Shown here: piece after piece, positions 43,237 to 54,633 of the stretch
Numbering within the stretch: the first letter of the stretch is position 1
Layout of the letters: every line of letters begins with the position of its first letter
From: Acidimicrobiaceae bacterium
GTDB taxonomy: Bacteria > Actinomycetota > Acidimicrobiia > Acidimicrobiales > RAAP-2
Assembly: GCA_003167415.1 (NCBI GenBank)
Contig: PMTF01000017.1
Span: forward strand, 43,003 to 107,002
Length of the DNA stretch: 64,000 nucleotides
Direction: 5' to 3'
Made by a program: the position numbers and the translations under genes
Notes under the pieces: model-generated
Told to the model about the DNA's origin: nothing
The model's database searches: none
The model's input: only the letters and a program-made list of their open reading frames with translations

Positions 43237-44162
43237 GTCGCGCGACGCGCGTCATGGTGACCGGCGCGGCCGGTCAGGTCGGCGTCGATCTCCTCGACAT
43301 GCTGGAAGGAGTGATTCCGCCGGGGGGCGATCGGTCGTTCCAACCGGACGGACGCTCGATTCCGGAGGGTGAGTTCGACGTCCTGGCTCTCACCCGCCAC
43401 GACCTCGACGTTGCTGATCGCGACGCGGTGCATCGAGCGGTCCGAGCGGCGCGACCGGACGTCATCGTGCACCTGGCCGCCTACACGGCGGTCGACCGCG
43501 CCGAAACCGAGGAGTCCGCGTGTTTCACCGTGAACGGTGCGGGCACCGAGTCGATGTCGCTCGCCGCCCATGAGAACGGCGCACATTTGATTGCCATCTC
43601 CACGGACTACGTCTTTGACGGCAACAAGGGCGGCGCCTATATGGAAGACGACGCCACCAATCCCCTCAATGTCTATGGCGCGTCGAAGCGCGCTGGAGAG
43701 TTGCTCTGTTCGAGTGACGACACCGTCGTGCGCACGTCGTGGGTGATGGGGGTGCGCGGCAAGAACGTCGCGCACGTTATCGCCGAACGCGCCTCCTCGG
43801 GCCAGTCGGTTCGATTCGTGAACGACCAGACCGGCACCGTCACCGTCGCGAGTGACCTGGCGCGCGTTCTGGCGACGCTGGTGCGCGAGCGGCCCGGCGG
43901 ACTGTGGCACGTGGCCAATTCCGGCACGACGACGTGGTTCGACGTGGCCGCCTACATCGGAGAGATTCTCGGTCGCGACGACGGGTTCGCCACGGCGATC
44001 GCCACGACCGACCTGGACCCGCCGCCGCTCGCCACTCGACCGATTCGCAGTGATCTGTCGACTAAAAAGTTCGCAACGGCGTGGTCGGCGCTGCCCGATT
44101 GGCGTGACGGGCTCACTCGCTTGATTCGAGACCGCGGGTCGCGGGGGCGGATCGATGAGTGA
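43233..44162 (+). CDS. rmlD: dTDP-4-dehydrorhamnose reductase
   Basis: 309 residues of an extended SDR. TGAAGQVGVDLLDML binds NADPH, HLAAYTAVDRAETE and STDYVFDG are RmlD hallmarks, and YGASKRAGE is the Y-X3-K active site; VRTSWVMG and LSTKKFATAW complete the pattern. It makes dTDP-L-rhamnose in the cytoplasm. The other rml genes are elsewhere. It overlaps birA by four and the following glycosyltransferase by eight bases, so the three form an operon. Confidence 0.9.
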   Translation: MSRATRVMVTGAAGQVGVDLLDMLEGVIPPGGDRSFQPDGRSIPEGEFDVLALTRHDLDVADRDAVHRAVRAARPDVIVHLAAYTAVDRAETEESACFTVNGAGTESMSLAAHENGAHLIAISTDYVFDGNKGGAYMEDDATNPLNVYGASKRAGELLCSSDDTVVRTSWVMGVRGKNVAHVIAERASSGQSVRFVNDQTGTVTVASDLARVLATLVRERPGGLWHVANSGTTTWFDVAAYIGEILGRDDGFATAIATTDLDPPPLATRPIRSDLSTKKFATAWSALPDWRDGLTRLIRDRGSRGRIDE

Positions 44163-44994
44163 GGTCTCGACGGACGTCGCCGCGGTCATCGTCGACTTCC
44201 ACGCCGGCCAAGCGCTGGACGACTGCGTCGACTCACTACACGCCAACGGCGTCACCCACATCGTCGTCGTCGAAAACGGCGAGGAGGGATCGACGCTGCC
44301 GGCGCTCTCGGGCCAACACGTCGTGCTGGTCGTGCCCAAGCTGAACCTCGGTTACGGACGCGGCGCGAATCGCGGCGTGGCCGCGGCGCCGGTTCGTCGC
44401 TACCTCCTGGTCTCCAATCCCGACGTCGTCGTGCACGAGGGAGCCGTGGCCGCACTGGTCGAGTTCCTCGACCACCATCCCAACGTCGCCATCGTCGGTC
44501 CTCAGATCGTTCGGCCCGACGGAAGCGTCTATCCCTCGCAACGCGTCTTCCCCAACTTCTGGCTCGCCGGTCTGCACGCGTTGCTGGCGCCGCTCTGGCC
44601 CGGGAACCCTTTCACGCGGCGCTATCAATCGCCCCGCAAGGACGGGACGGTGGACTGGGTCTCGGGCGCCTTCTTTTTGGCGCGACGGGACCGTTTCGAA
44701 GAGGTCGGCGGTTTCGACGAGCGCTACTTCATGTTCGTCGAAGATATGGCGCTGTGTTGGCAAATGCGCGAGCGCGGGCACGACATCGCGGCGACGCCCG
44801 ACGCGCTGGTCACTCATATTGAAGGCGTGTCGCGCGCGAGAGTTTCTCGAGAGATGTTGATCGCCCATCACCGCAGCGCCATGCGCTTCGAGTGGCAGAC
44901 CGCGAGCGGCTGGCGACGGGTCCTGGCGCCGATTGCGACCTTGGTGCTCGGACTTCGACTCTGCGTGGTTCTGGTGATCCGCCCCACGACCTGA
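44155..44994 (+). CDS. Family 2 glycosyltransferase, rhamnosyltransferase-like
   Basis: 279 residues. The GT-A fold shows VAAVIVDFHAGQALDDCVDSL, NLGYGRGANRGV, LLVSNPDVVVHEG (a DXD-like Asp), WVSGAFFLARRDRFEEVGGFDERYFM and EDMALCWQMRERGH. These features match WbbL-type rhamnosyltransferases, consistent with rmlD in front. A hydrophobic segment near the end (LAPIATLVLGLRLCVVLVI) may anchor it to the membrane. It probably adds rhamnose to a cell-wall linker or glycan; the acceptor is not known. Confidence 0.88.
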   Translation: MSEVSTDVAAVIVDFHAGQALDDCVDSLHANGVTHIVVVENGEEGSTLPALSGQHVVLVVPKLNLGYGRGANRGVAAAPVRRYLLVSNPDVVVHEGAVAALVEFLDHHPNVAIVGPQIVRPDGSVYPSQRVFPNFWLAGLHALLAPLWPGNPFTRRYQSPRKDGTVDWVSGAFFLARRDRFEEVGGFDERYFMFVEDMALCWQMRERGHDIAATPDALVTHIEGVSRARVSREMLIAHHRSAMRFEWQTASGWRRVLAPIATLVLGLRLCVVLVIRPTT

Positions 44995-45007
44995 GGGGAC
45001 CACCGCC

Positions 45008-45013
45008 TAAGAT
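45008..45013 (+). promoter_or_regulatory. -10 element TAAGAT for the pre-secA RNA
   Basis: TAAGAT ends six bases before 45020, where the long closing stem of the structured RNA begins. No good -35 was seen. Confidence 0.4.
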
Positions 45014-45019
45014 GGTCAC

Positions 45020-45272
45020 TGGGCTGCGAGTGGTTCTGTGGTTGAAAGTCGATGCCAGTCGCGGGCGAAACGACCCACGTAAGGCGTCTTGTCGACGCTG
45101 AGCATGGCGCGGTTTAGAAGTAAGTCCTGCCTCCCGGTGGCCAGAGCGGTCACCGGGAGAGCCGGTGAAGTGTGTGGTTGCCTCGCCGGAGAGCTCCGTG
45201 CTGCTGGCGTGACCCACGGACACCGCCGCAGGCAAGTGTGGGGTAAAAGACCAGGTCAGCACTCGCAGCCCA
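45020..45272 (+). ncRNA. Structured RNA before secA, raiA-RNA candidate
   Basis: This 317-base gap has no coding pattern. A 13-base-pair perfect stem pairs 45020-45032 (TGGGCTGCGAGTG) with 45260-45272, enclosing about 227 bases. Inside are a nine-pair hairpin (45131-45139 with 45151-45159, CTCCCGGTG) and a five-pair hairpin (45084-45088 with 45094-45098), plus possible long-range pairing of GCCAG near 45054-45058 with CTGGC near 45204-45208. A -10 element sits right before the 5' end. In many actinobacteria raiA lies directly before secA, and the raiA RNA class is of this size; here the raiA protein gene is absent. It could be a stand-alone RNA or a leader of secA. It is not RNase P or tmRNA by motif. 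Confidence 0.6.
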
Positions 45273-45295
45273 ATTGAAGTAGCCGTAACGACCGG

Positions 45296-45301
45296 TAGGG
45301 T
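45296..45301 (+). promoter_or_regulatory. Candidate secA -10 element TAGGGT
   Basis: TAGGGT lies ten bases before the secA ATG and would give a leader of a few bases, independent of the RNA upstream. Confidence 0.3.
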
Positions 45302-45311
45302 ACATCACGAC

Positions 45312-47976
<2,665 letters not shown>

Positions 47977-47990
<14 letters not shown>

Positions 47991-49122
47991 GGCCGAGAAC
48001 GCTCTTCGCGAGGCCCTCGGCACGTTGGAGGACCTCGAAGCGAGGTGGAGCGCGGCGTGCGAGTACCTGAAGATTGACGCCAGCCGCGAGCGCCACGTCG
48101 TCCTGAGCGAATTGGTCGCCGACCCGAACCTCTGGGACGACCAGGACCGCGCCCGGGAGGTGACGACCGAACTGGGACGTCTCTCGAACGACCTTGAGCA
48201 GTTTGACGACTTGCGCGGATCGCTTGACGATTCAATAGTGCTGGCCGATTTCTCGCGCGAGTCACTGACGGCCGGTGAGGCCGATTGGTCGCTGCTGAAC
48301 GAGCTCTCGTCGACGGTCACGGCGCTCGAAACCAAGATTGCCGCGCTCGAAACCCAGAGTCTCTTCAGTGGACCGTACGACGCGAACGACGCGATCGTCG
48401 AGTTGCACGCCGGCGCCGGCGGCACCGACGCCCAGGACTGGACCGAGATGCTGTTGCGCATGTATTCGCGCTGGGCCGAACGTCGAGGCTTCGGCGTCGA
48501 GATCGATGAGGCGACCGAAGGACAAGAGGCCGGTCTGTTATCGTCGACCTTCATCGTCAAGGGTCGCTTCGCCTACGGCTGGCTCTCGGCCGAGCGCGGG
48601 GTGCATCGACTCGTGCGCATCAGTCCCTTCGACTCGCAGGCCCGTCGACAAACAAGTTTTGCGAGTCTCGACGTGACGCCGCTCTTGGATGACAACGCCG
48701 CCGAGGTGGAGATCGACGAGAAGGACCTGCGCGTGGACACTTACCGTTCGTCGGGCGCCGGTGGACAACACGTGAACAAGACCGATTCGGCGATTCGCAT
48801 CACGCACCTGCCCACGAACATCGTGGTCATATGTCAAAATGAACGAAGTCAGCATCAGAACCGCGCGCGCGCCATGCAGATTCTCGAAGCGAAGTTGGCC
48901 GAGCGCGCTCGCGCGGAGCGCCAAGCGGAGATGAACGCTTTGAGCGGTGATCGCGGTGACAACGCGTGGGGTTCACAGATTCGCAGTTACGTGCAGGCGC
49001 CATACCAACTTGTGAAAGACCACCGTACGGACTTTGAAACGGGCAACGTCGACGCGGTTCTGGACGGCGAGCTCGACGGTTTTATGGAAGCTGAACTGCG
49101 ACGACAGCGGTTTCATTCTTAA
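47977..49122 (+). CDS. prfB: Peptide chain release factor 2
   Basis: 381 residues from the ATG at 47977; the frame open upstream is antisense-like to secA tail coding and not conserved. RISPFDSQARR contains the SPF tripeptide that reads UGA and UAA, and SGAGGQHVNKTDSAIRI holds GGQ, so it is RF2. There is no in-frame UGA or programmed frameshift site near the start, so the usual autoregulation is absent. The gene order secA-prfB-ftsE-ftsX is typical of actinobacteria. Confidence 0.95.
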
Positions 49123-49182
49123 GAAATTTGAGAGCCCTTTAACGTGGCGCTTTCGTGGCACGAATTCGCAATTTTGTCAAAC

Positions 49183-49188
49183 TACAAT
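49183..49188 (+). promoter_or_regulatory. Candidate ftsE promoter -10 TACAAT
   Basis: TACAAT in the 126-base gap between prfB and ftsE; TTGTCA at 49174-49179 is too close to be its -35. The leader to ftsE would be about 54 bases. Confidence 0.3.
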
Positions 49189-49248
49189 GAAGGGGTACAT
49201 CCGGGTGCCGACGCACCGCCCCAACTACGTACCCGAGGGAGTGTTTGC

Positions 49249-49947
49249 GTGATCCGCTTTGAGAATGTCTCGAAGACGTACAAGAACGGCTCGCCGGCCC
49301 TCAAGGACATCTCACTCGACATCGAAAAAGGGGAGTTCGTCTTCTTGGTGGGCGCCTCGGGTTCCGGAAAGACGACCTTCCTCCGCCTCCTCTTGCGCGA
49401 GGAGCTGCCCGACAAGGGTCGCATCCTCGAAGCCGGTCGCGAGCTCACGGAGTTACCAAAGTTCCGCGTGCCGTTCCTGCGCCGCAACATCGGCTGCGTA
49501 TTCCAGGATTTTCGCCTCCTGCCGAACAAGACGGTCTTTGAGAACGTGGCCTTCGCCCTGGAAGTGATTGGCCGGCCCCGATCAACGGTCGAATCGCAGG
49601 TGCCACTGATCCTCGACCTGGTCGGACTCGCGGACAAGTCCAAGAGCTTGCCCGGCGAACTGTCCGGCGGCGAGCAGCAGCGCGTCGCCGTAGCCCGCGC
49701 CTTCGTCAACCGCCCGTTGATCTTGCTCGCCGACGAACCGACAGGCAACCTCGACCCGGCGAACTCCGAATCGATCATGGCGTTGCTGGAGCGCATCAAC
49801 CGCACGGGTACGACGGTCGTTATGGCCACCCACGACAAGGCGTTGGTCGACCGGATGCGTCGGCGCGTGATCGAACTCGACAAGGGCGAGATGATTCGCG
49901 ACCAGGTCCGCGGTGTCTACGGCATCGACGAGAGCGTGGCCATCTAA
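49249..49947 (+). CDS. ftsE: Cell division ATPase FtsE
   Basis: 232 residues from the GTG at 49249 with GAGGGA upstream. [13 protein letters not shown], Walker [14 protein letters not shown]-loop [13 protein letters not shown], signature [14 protein letters not shown] and Walker [13 protein letters not shown]. The [17 protein letters not shown] stretch is typical of FtsE. With FtsX it signals to peptidoglycan hydrolases at the septum; the coiled-coil protein at 1-641 is of the type such complexes activate. Stop and ftsX start overlap by one base (TAATG). Confidence 0.95.
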   Translation: MIRFENVSKTYKNGSPALKDISLDIEKGEFVFLVGASGSGKTTFLRLLLREELPDKGRILEAGRELTELPKFRVPFLRRNIGCVFQDFRLLPNKTVFENVAFALEVIGRPRSTVESQVPLILDLVGLADKSKSLPGELSGGEQQRVAVARAFVNRPLILLADEPTGNLDPANSESIMALLERINRTGTTVVMATHDKALVDRMRRRVIELDKGEMIRDQVRGVYGIDESVAI

Positions 49948-50801
49948 TGCGCGTGTACTTCCGCTACGCCGTCAAAGAGACGCTGTCGAATCTCTGGCGC
50001 AACCGCATGATGACCATCGCCGCGGTCCTCACCGTAGCCGTGTCGCTGTCGTTGGTGGGATCGGCGTTGCTACTAAAACAGAGCGCCGCACAGGCGTCGT
50101 CGCAGTGGCAACAGGGCACGCGCGTCACCGTCTGGATGCAGCCATCGGCCTCCGCCGGCGAAATCGCCAACGTTCAGACGCAACTGCACAACCTGCCCAT
50201 CGTGAAGCAGTGTGTCTACCGCACGCAGGCCGAGGATTATGCCGAGATGAAAAAGATCTTGCCGACCTCGGAGTGGAGTGTTCTTCCGGTCTCAGCGATT
50301 CCGACCAAATTCAGTTGCATCCCCACGGTGCCGTCCGACGCTTTCACCGTGCAATCGACCTTCGCGCACGAGCCGGGTGTGTTGCAGGTGACCGCACCGG
50401 AGCAACAGATTCGTGAGATGAACCGCGCGATTCGAATTCTACAAATCGTGTTCCTCGCGCTGGCGCTTGTGCTTTTGCTCTCGGCCACGGTTTTGATTCT
50501 TAACACGATTCGCATGGCGATCTTCTCTCGTCGTCGAGAAGTCTCAGTGATGAAACTGGTGGGCGCCACGAACTGGTTTATTCGCATTCCCTACATCACG
50601 GAGGGCTTCATTCAGGGCCTGCTCGGTTCCGCCGTGGCCATTGGTGCGGTCACCGCACTACACATTTGGTATCCGCTCCACAACGAATTTCAGTTGAGCA
50701 CAAGTGCACTTATCGGCACGAACATCGTCGTACTTATCGTGGGAGTGGGAATCGGCTCCGTCGGATCGGCGATCGCGATTCGACGGTTCCTAGACGTTTA
50801 G
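49947..50801 (+). CDS. ftsX: Cell division membrane protein FtsX
   Basis: 284 residues. One membrane segment near 23-43 (MTIAAVLTVAVSLSLVGSAL), a large outer domain (about 45-165) with two Cys (VKQCVYRTQ and FSCIP) that may form a disulfide, then three membrane segments from about 170 on, with RREVSVMKLVGATNWFIRIPY between them as in all FtsX. It forms the FtsEX complex. The end overlaps the convergent msrB by four bases. Confidence 0.95.
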   Translation: MRVYFRYAVKETLSNLWRNRMMTIAAVLTVAVSLSLVGSALLLKQSAAQASSQWQQGTRVTVWMQPSASAGEIANVQTQLHNLPIVKQCVYRTQAEDYAEMKKILPTSEWSVLPVSAIPTKFSCIPTVPSDAFTVQSTFAHEPGVLQVTAPEQQIREMNRAIRILQIVFLALALVLLLSATVLILNTIRMAIFSRRREVSVMKLVGATNWFIRIPYITEGFIQGLLGSAVAIGAVTALHIWYPLHNEFQLSTSALIGTNIVVLIVGVGIGSVGSAIAIRRFLDV

Positions 50802-51196
50802 ACCTTCGCCTCGTTGAAGTCGACCGCGAGCGAGTTGACGCAGTAGCGCAGTCCCGTCGACGTCGGTCCGTCGTGGAACACGTGGCCCAGGTGACCCCCG
50901 CACTTCGCGCACAGGATCTCGGTGCGTTTACGCTCCAGCGAATTGTCGGGTCGTTCGATAATCGTGCCCGGTGCGCACGCGTCGAAGCTCGGCCACCCAC
51001 ACCCGGAGTCGAATTTTTGCGCGCTCGTGAAGAGGTGCTGGCCGCACCCGCCGCAGGTGAAGACGCCGGCAGTGTCGACGTGCAAGAGCGAACCCGTCCA
51101 CGGTATTTCGGTGGACGAATGGCGAAGTACGGCGTATCGATCGGGCGAGAGCTCTGCTCGCCACTGATCGTCGGACTTCTCCACGTCGTAGGTCAT
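50798..51196 (-). CDS. msrB: Peptide-methionine (R)-S-oxide reductase MsrB
   Basis: 132 residues. Zn Cys pairs are in CGGCGQHLF and CAKCGGHLGH; FDSGCGWPSF is the family core, and the catalytic Cys is in LRYCVNSLAVDF. It repairs the R form of methionine sulfoxide. The ATG at 51196 follows TACATT by six bases, so the transcript is likely leaderless. It is opposite to ftsX. Confidence 0.95.
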   Translation of the reverse strand: MTYDVEKSDDQWRAELSPDRYAVLRHSSTEIPWTGSLLHVDTAGVFTCGGCGQHLFTSAQKFDSGCGWPSFDACAPGTIIERPDNSLERKRTEILCAKCGGHLGHVFHDGPTSTGLRYCVNSLAVDFNEAKV

Positions 51197-51202
51197 CGGT
51201 TC

Positions 51203-51208
51203 AATGTA
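51203..51208 (-). promoter_or_regulatory. -10 element TACATT, leaderless type
   Basis: Minus-strand TACATT ends six bases before the msrB ATG at 51196. Confidence 0.45.
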
Positions 51209-51234
51209 CCGGAACCGCGAAACGAATCGGTCGT

Positions 51235-53166
51235 CTACAGGTAGTCGGGGCGAGGTGACTCGGAGAAGGCAGGCGCGAACTCGGGCTGGTCGGCCAGCAG
51301 CCGGGTGAAGGCGGCCGCCAGTCCTTCGGGGTCGAGGCCCAACTCGGCCAACAGTTTGTCCGGCCGGTGTTGTTCCAGGTAGGCGCGCGGTGTGCCGAGG
51401 ATACGTGTCGTGGGGAACGGGCGCGCGAGGTCCTGGGCTCGGCTTCGTAGGGCCGAGACCATCAGGGTTCCGGCCCCGCCGTGTCGCGTACCGTCCTCGA
51501 CACTCACGACGCGCTCGTGCGAGAGCGCGTCGTCGATCATCGTGGCGTCCGGGGGTAAGACGCGTACGTCGTAGAGCGTGACCCGACTCGCCTCCTCGCC
51601 CATGAGCTCGAGCGCCTTGTAGGCCGCCGGCGCCATCTTGCCTACGGCCAGCACACAGAGCGAGCCGTCGCCCCGGCGAACCTCGCGGGCCTCGAGTCCG
51701 TCGCCGACCTTGCCGTCGAAGGGTTTGGGCAGCGTCTTGGGAAAACGCAGCGCGGTCGGCGTCGACATCGACAGGGCCGTCGCGAGCATGCCCGGGACCT
51801 CTTCGGCGGTGGACGGTGCGAAGACCGTCATATTGGGGATCGCTAAACAGAGCGCGATGTCGAGCAGTCCGTGGTGGCTCGGTCCGTCGTCACCGGTGAT
51901 GCCGGCGCGATCGAAGACGAACACGACGGGCAGGTTCAGTAGGCCGACGTCCAGGTGCGCCTGGTCGAAGGCCCGAGAGAAGAAGGTCGAGTAAATCGCC
52001 ACGACCGGCCTCATCCCGCCCATGGCCATGCCGGCCGCGGCCGTCACGGCGTGTTGCTCGGCGATGCCGACGTCCAAGAATCGGTCCGGGAACTGCTCTT
52101 GGAAGTTGAGCAGTCCCGTCGGTCCGGCCATCGCCGCGGTGATCGCCATTACCCGTTCGTCGGCACTGGCCAGCGCGACCAGCGAGTCGGAGAAAGCTTG
52201 GGAGAACGACTGCGGGGCTACCTCTTCGTCGTCGTGTCGAGGCGGCAGCTTGTAGTCGTGCATCTTCAAGTGGTCGTCAATCGCGGGCTCGTAGCCGAGA
52301 CCTTTCGTCGTCAGCACGTGGACGAGGATTGGTCCATCCCACTCCGAGGCGCTCTTCAAGGTGTTTTCCATCGACTCGATGTCGTGTCCGTCGATGGGAC
52401 CGATGTAGCGTACGCCGAGGTTCTCGAAGAAAGTGTGAGGGGTCACCATCTCGCGCACCACTGACGTCAGTCCGTCGATACCGAGGTAGGCCGCCTTGCC
52501 GACTTTCGGAAGATGCGGAACGGTTCGGCGCAGTCGCCCGCGCATCGTGAGGTACGTCTTGTTGAGGCGTAGCGCGGTTAAGGACTCCGAGAGTTTGGAG
52601 ATGGTGGGCGCATAGCTGCGTCCGTTGTCGTTCAAGACGATCACGACGCGCTGATTCGAGTGGCCCAGGTTGTTGAGGGCTTCGTAGGCCATCCCGCCGG
52701 TCAATGAGCCGTCGCCCACGATCGCCACGACGTGGCGTGTGCCGCCGTGACCGATGAGTTCTTTGCGCTGTTGAAGGGCGACGGAAAGTCCGTGCGCGTA
52801 GGAGAGCGCTGTCGAGGCGTGACTGGACTCGATCCAGTCGTGCTCGCTCTCCGAGCGGTTGGGATAGCCCGAAAGACCGCCGCGCTGACGAAGGTTCTTG
52901 AATCCGTAGCGTCGGCCGGTCAACAGTTTGTGCACGTAGGCCTGATGCCCGGTGTCCCAGAGCAGGATGTCCTTGGGCGATTCGAAGACGCGGTGCAGCG
53001 CCAACGTCAGTTCGACCACGCCGAGGTTCGAGCCCAAATGGCCCCCCGTCGGATTGGTCGTGACCGCCTCGATGATGAACTGTCGGATCTCCTCGCTCAA
53101 CTCGTCGAGCTCGGCGTAGGACAGTTTCAGGAGGTCGGCGGGCGTTTCAATGGTGGGCAGAATCAC
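51235..53166 (-). CDS. dxs: 1-Deoxy-D-xylulose-5-phosphate synthase
   Basis: 643 residues. GGHLGSNLGVVELTLALH, DTGHQAYVHKLLTGR, GDGSLTGGMAYEALNN (thiamine-diphosphate motif), the Glu motif near DVGIAEQHAVTAAAGMA and FDRAGITGDDGPSHHG are present, in the order of Dxs rather than transketolase. It makes DXP from pyruvate and glyceraldehyde phosphate, the entry to the MEP isoprenoid pathway. GTG start with TAGGAT six bases upstream; divergent from tldD. Confidence 0.96.
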   Translation of the reverse strand: MILPTIETPADLLKLSYAELDELSEEIRQFIIEAVTTNPTGGHLGSNLGVVELTLALHRVFESPKDILLWDTGHQAYVHKLLTGRRYGFKNLRQRGGLSGYPNRSESEHDWIESSHASTALSYAHGLSVALQQRKELIGHGGTRHVVAIVGDGSLTGGMAYEALNNLGHSNQRVVIVLNDNGRSYAPTISKLSESLTALRLNKTYLTMRGRLRRTVPHLPKVGKAAYLGIDGLTSVVREMVTPHTFFENLGVRYIGPIDGHDIESMENTLKSASEWDGPILVHVLTTKGLGYEPAIDDHLKMHDYKLPPRHDDEEVAPQSFSQAFSDSLVALASADERVMAITAAMAGPTGLLNFQEQFPDRFLDVGIAEQHAVTAAAGMAMGGMRPVVAIYSTFFSRAFDQAHLDVGLLNLPVVFVFDRAGITGDDGPSHHGLLDIALCLAIPNMTVFAPSTAEEVPGMLATALSMSTPTALRFPKTLPKPFDGKVGDGLEAREVRRGDGSLCVLAVGKMAPAAYKALELMGEEASRVTLYDVRVLPPDATMIDDALSHERVVSVEDGTRHGGAGTLMVSALRSRAQDLARPFPTTRILGTPRAYLEQHRPDKLLAELGLDPEGLAAAFTRLLADQPEFAPAFSESPRPDYL

Positions 53167-53172
53167 TTGACC

Positions 53173-53178
53173 ATCCTA
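53173..53178 (-). promoter_or_regulatory. -10 element TAGGAT, leaderless type
   Basis: Minus-strand TAGGAT ends six bases before the dxs GTG at 53166. Confidence 0.45.
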
Positions 53179-53222
53179 CTTTCGACGCTTAAGAGCGCCG
53201 TAGCGGCCGCCACGGGCTCCGG

Positions 53223-53228
53223 TACGCT
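53223..53228 (+). promoter_or_regulatory. -10 element TACGCT, leaderless type
   Basis: TACGCT ends seven bases before the tldD ATG at 53236. It lies 44 bases from the divergent dxs element. Confidence 0.45.
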
Positions 53229-53235
53229 CACCTGA

Positions 53236-54633
53236 ATGAATTCCACCCTGATTGAACAAGACGTTCTGGCGCGCGCGCTGGGCGAAGCGATGGCCCGCGG
53301 CGGCGAATTCGCCGAGGTCTTCGTCGAGGATCGCACGACCTCGTCGGCGATGTTGGACCAGCGGCGCGTCGAGCAGCTCAGTTCCGGACACGATCGCGGC
53401 GCCGGAATCCGCGTCGTCGTGGGCGACACCACGGGATTCGCGCACACCGCGGATCTAACGGAAAGCGGACTCGTGGCGGCGGCGCGAGCGGCGGCGGCGG
53501 TGGCTCGTGACGGCGGCGGTGGCGTACGCGAAATCGCGTTGGGACCACTGCATGACAATCCCAGTCGCGCGACGATACTGCCCGGCGACGTCGACAAAGC
53601 GCGAAAGATCGAACTCATGAATCACGCCGACGACGCGGCGCGCTCCGAAGGCTCGTCGATCACCCAGGTGCAGGTCGCCCTCGGTGACTCGACGCGCCAC
53701 TTCGTGGTGGCGAACTCCGATGGCCTCTTCGCCGGTGACCACCAGGTGCGGACTCGATTCAATGTCTCGTGTATCGCGACCGGTGACACCGGTATGCAGA
53801 CCGGGTATCGACCGATCGCCGGAACCCGCGGATTCGAACTCCTGAGTGCCGAGGCCGTCGCCGACGCGGCACGGGGCGCCGCGCGCCAGGCGATCACGAA
53901 ATTGGACGCGCGTCCCGCGCCCTCGGGGGACTTGCCGGTCGTCCTCGCCGGTGGCTCGGGCGGCATCTTGTTCCACGAAGCCTGTGGTCACGGTCTCGAG
54001 GCCGACGCGATCCTGAAGCAGGCCTCGGTGTACGCCGGCAAGGTCGGTCAATTGGTGGCGAGTCCTTTGGTGACGTTGGTGGACGACGGCACGGTGGAGG
54101 GCGAATGGGGATACTTGGCGATCGACGACGAGGGTCGCCCCGGCGCGCGCAACGTACTCATTGAGAACGGTATCTTGACCGACTACATGTGGGACTACTT
54201 GCGCTCTCGCAAGGAAGGTCGCGTCTCCTCGGGTAACGGTCGTCGCCAGAGCTATCAACACTTGCCCATGGTGCGCATGACCAACACGTATCTCCTCGAA
54301 GGCGACTCCGACGCCGACGAGATCGTCGCTCAGACGCCCTACGGCGTCTACGTCGCCCAACTCGGTGGCGGCCAAGTCAATACCGCGACCGGCGACTTCG
54401 TCTTCGGCATGACGGCGGCCTTCATGATCGAGGATGGCAAGATCACCGCGCCGCTGCGCGACTGCAACCTCATTGGCAACGGTCCCGACGTGCTGCAACG
54501 AGTCGACGCCGTGGCGTCGGACTTCTCGATGACGCCGGGCACCTGCGGAAAAAACGGGCAAAGCGTACCGGTCGGAACGGGTCAGGCTACGATGCGCCTT
54601 ACCAGAGTCACCATCGGCGGAGCGGCCGCGTGA
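53236..54633 (+). CDS. tldD: TldD-type metalloprotease subunit
   Basis: 465 residues. The metal motif H-E-X3-H is in FHEACGHGLEAD, and the third ligand Cys/His region lies in the carboxyl half (TPGTCGKNGQ). EFAEVFVEDRTTSS and GYLAIDDEGRPGARN are family-typical. TldD and TldE form a complex that trims unfolded peptides and natural-product leader peptides. The PmbA-like gene overlaps it by four bases (GTGA), so both subunits come from one transcript. Confidence 0.92.
   Translation: MNSTLIEQDVLARALGEAMARGGEFAEVFVEDRTTSSAMLDQRRVEQLSSGHDRGAGIRVVVGDTTGFAHTADLTESGLVAAARAAAAVARDGGGGVREIALGPLHDNPSRATILPGDVDKARKIELMNHADDAARSEGSSITQVQVALGDSTRHFVVANSDGLFAGDHQVRTRFNVSCIATGDTGMQTGYRPIAGTRGFELLSAEAVADAARGAARQAITKLDARPAPSGDLPVVLAGGSGGILFHEACGHGLEADAILKQASVYAGKVGQLVASPLVTLVDDGTVEGEWGYLAIDDEGRPGARNVLIENGILTDYMWDYLRSRKEGRVSSGNGRRQSYQHLPMVRMTNTYLLEGDSDADEIVAQTPYGVYVAQLGGGQVNTATGDFVFGMTAAFMIEDGKITAPLRDCNLIGNGPDVLQRVDAVASDFSMTPGTCGKNGQSVPVGTGQATMRLTRVTIGGAAA

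Noticed and set aside
45020..45272. RNase P RNA or tmRNA as identity of the pre-secA RNA
   Set aside because: The GAGGAAAGTCCGG and ACAGAA core motifs of RNase P are missing, the length is short, and there is no tRNA-like end or tag frame of a tmRNA.
48285..48509. Small plus-strand frames inside prfB and secA
   Set aside because: Out-of-frame shadows of conserved genes, no ribosome site and no family match.
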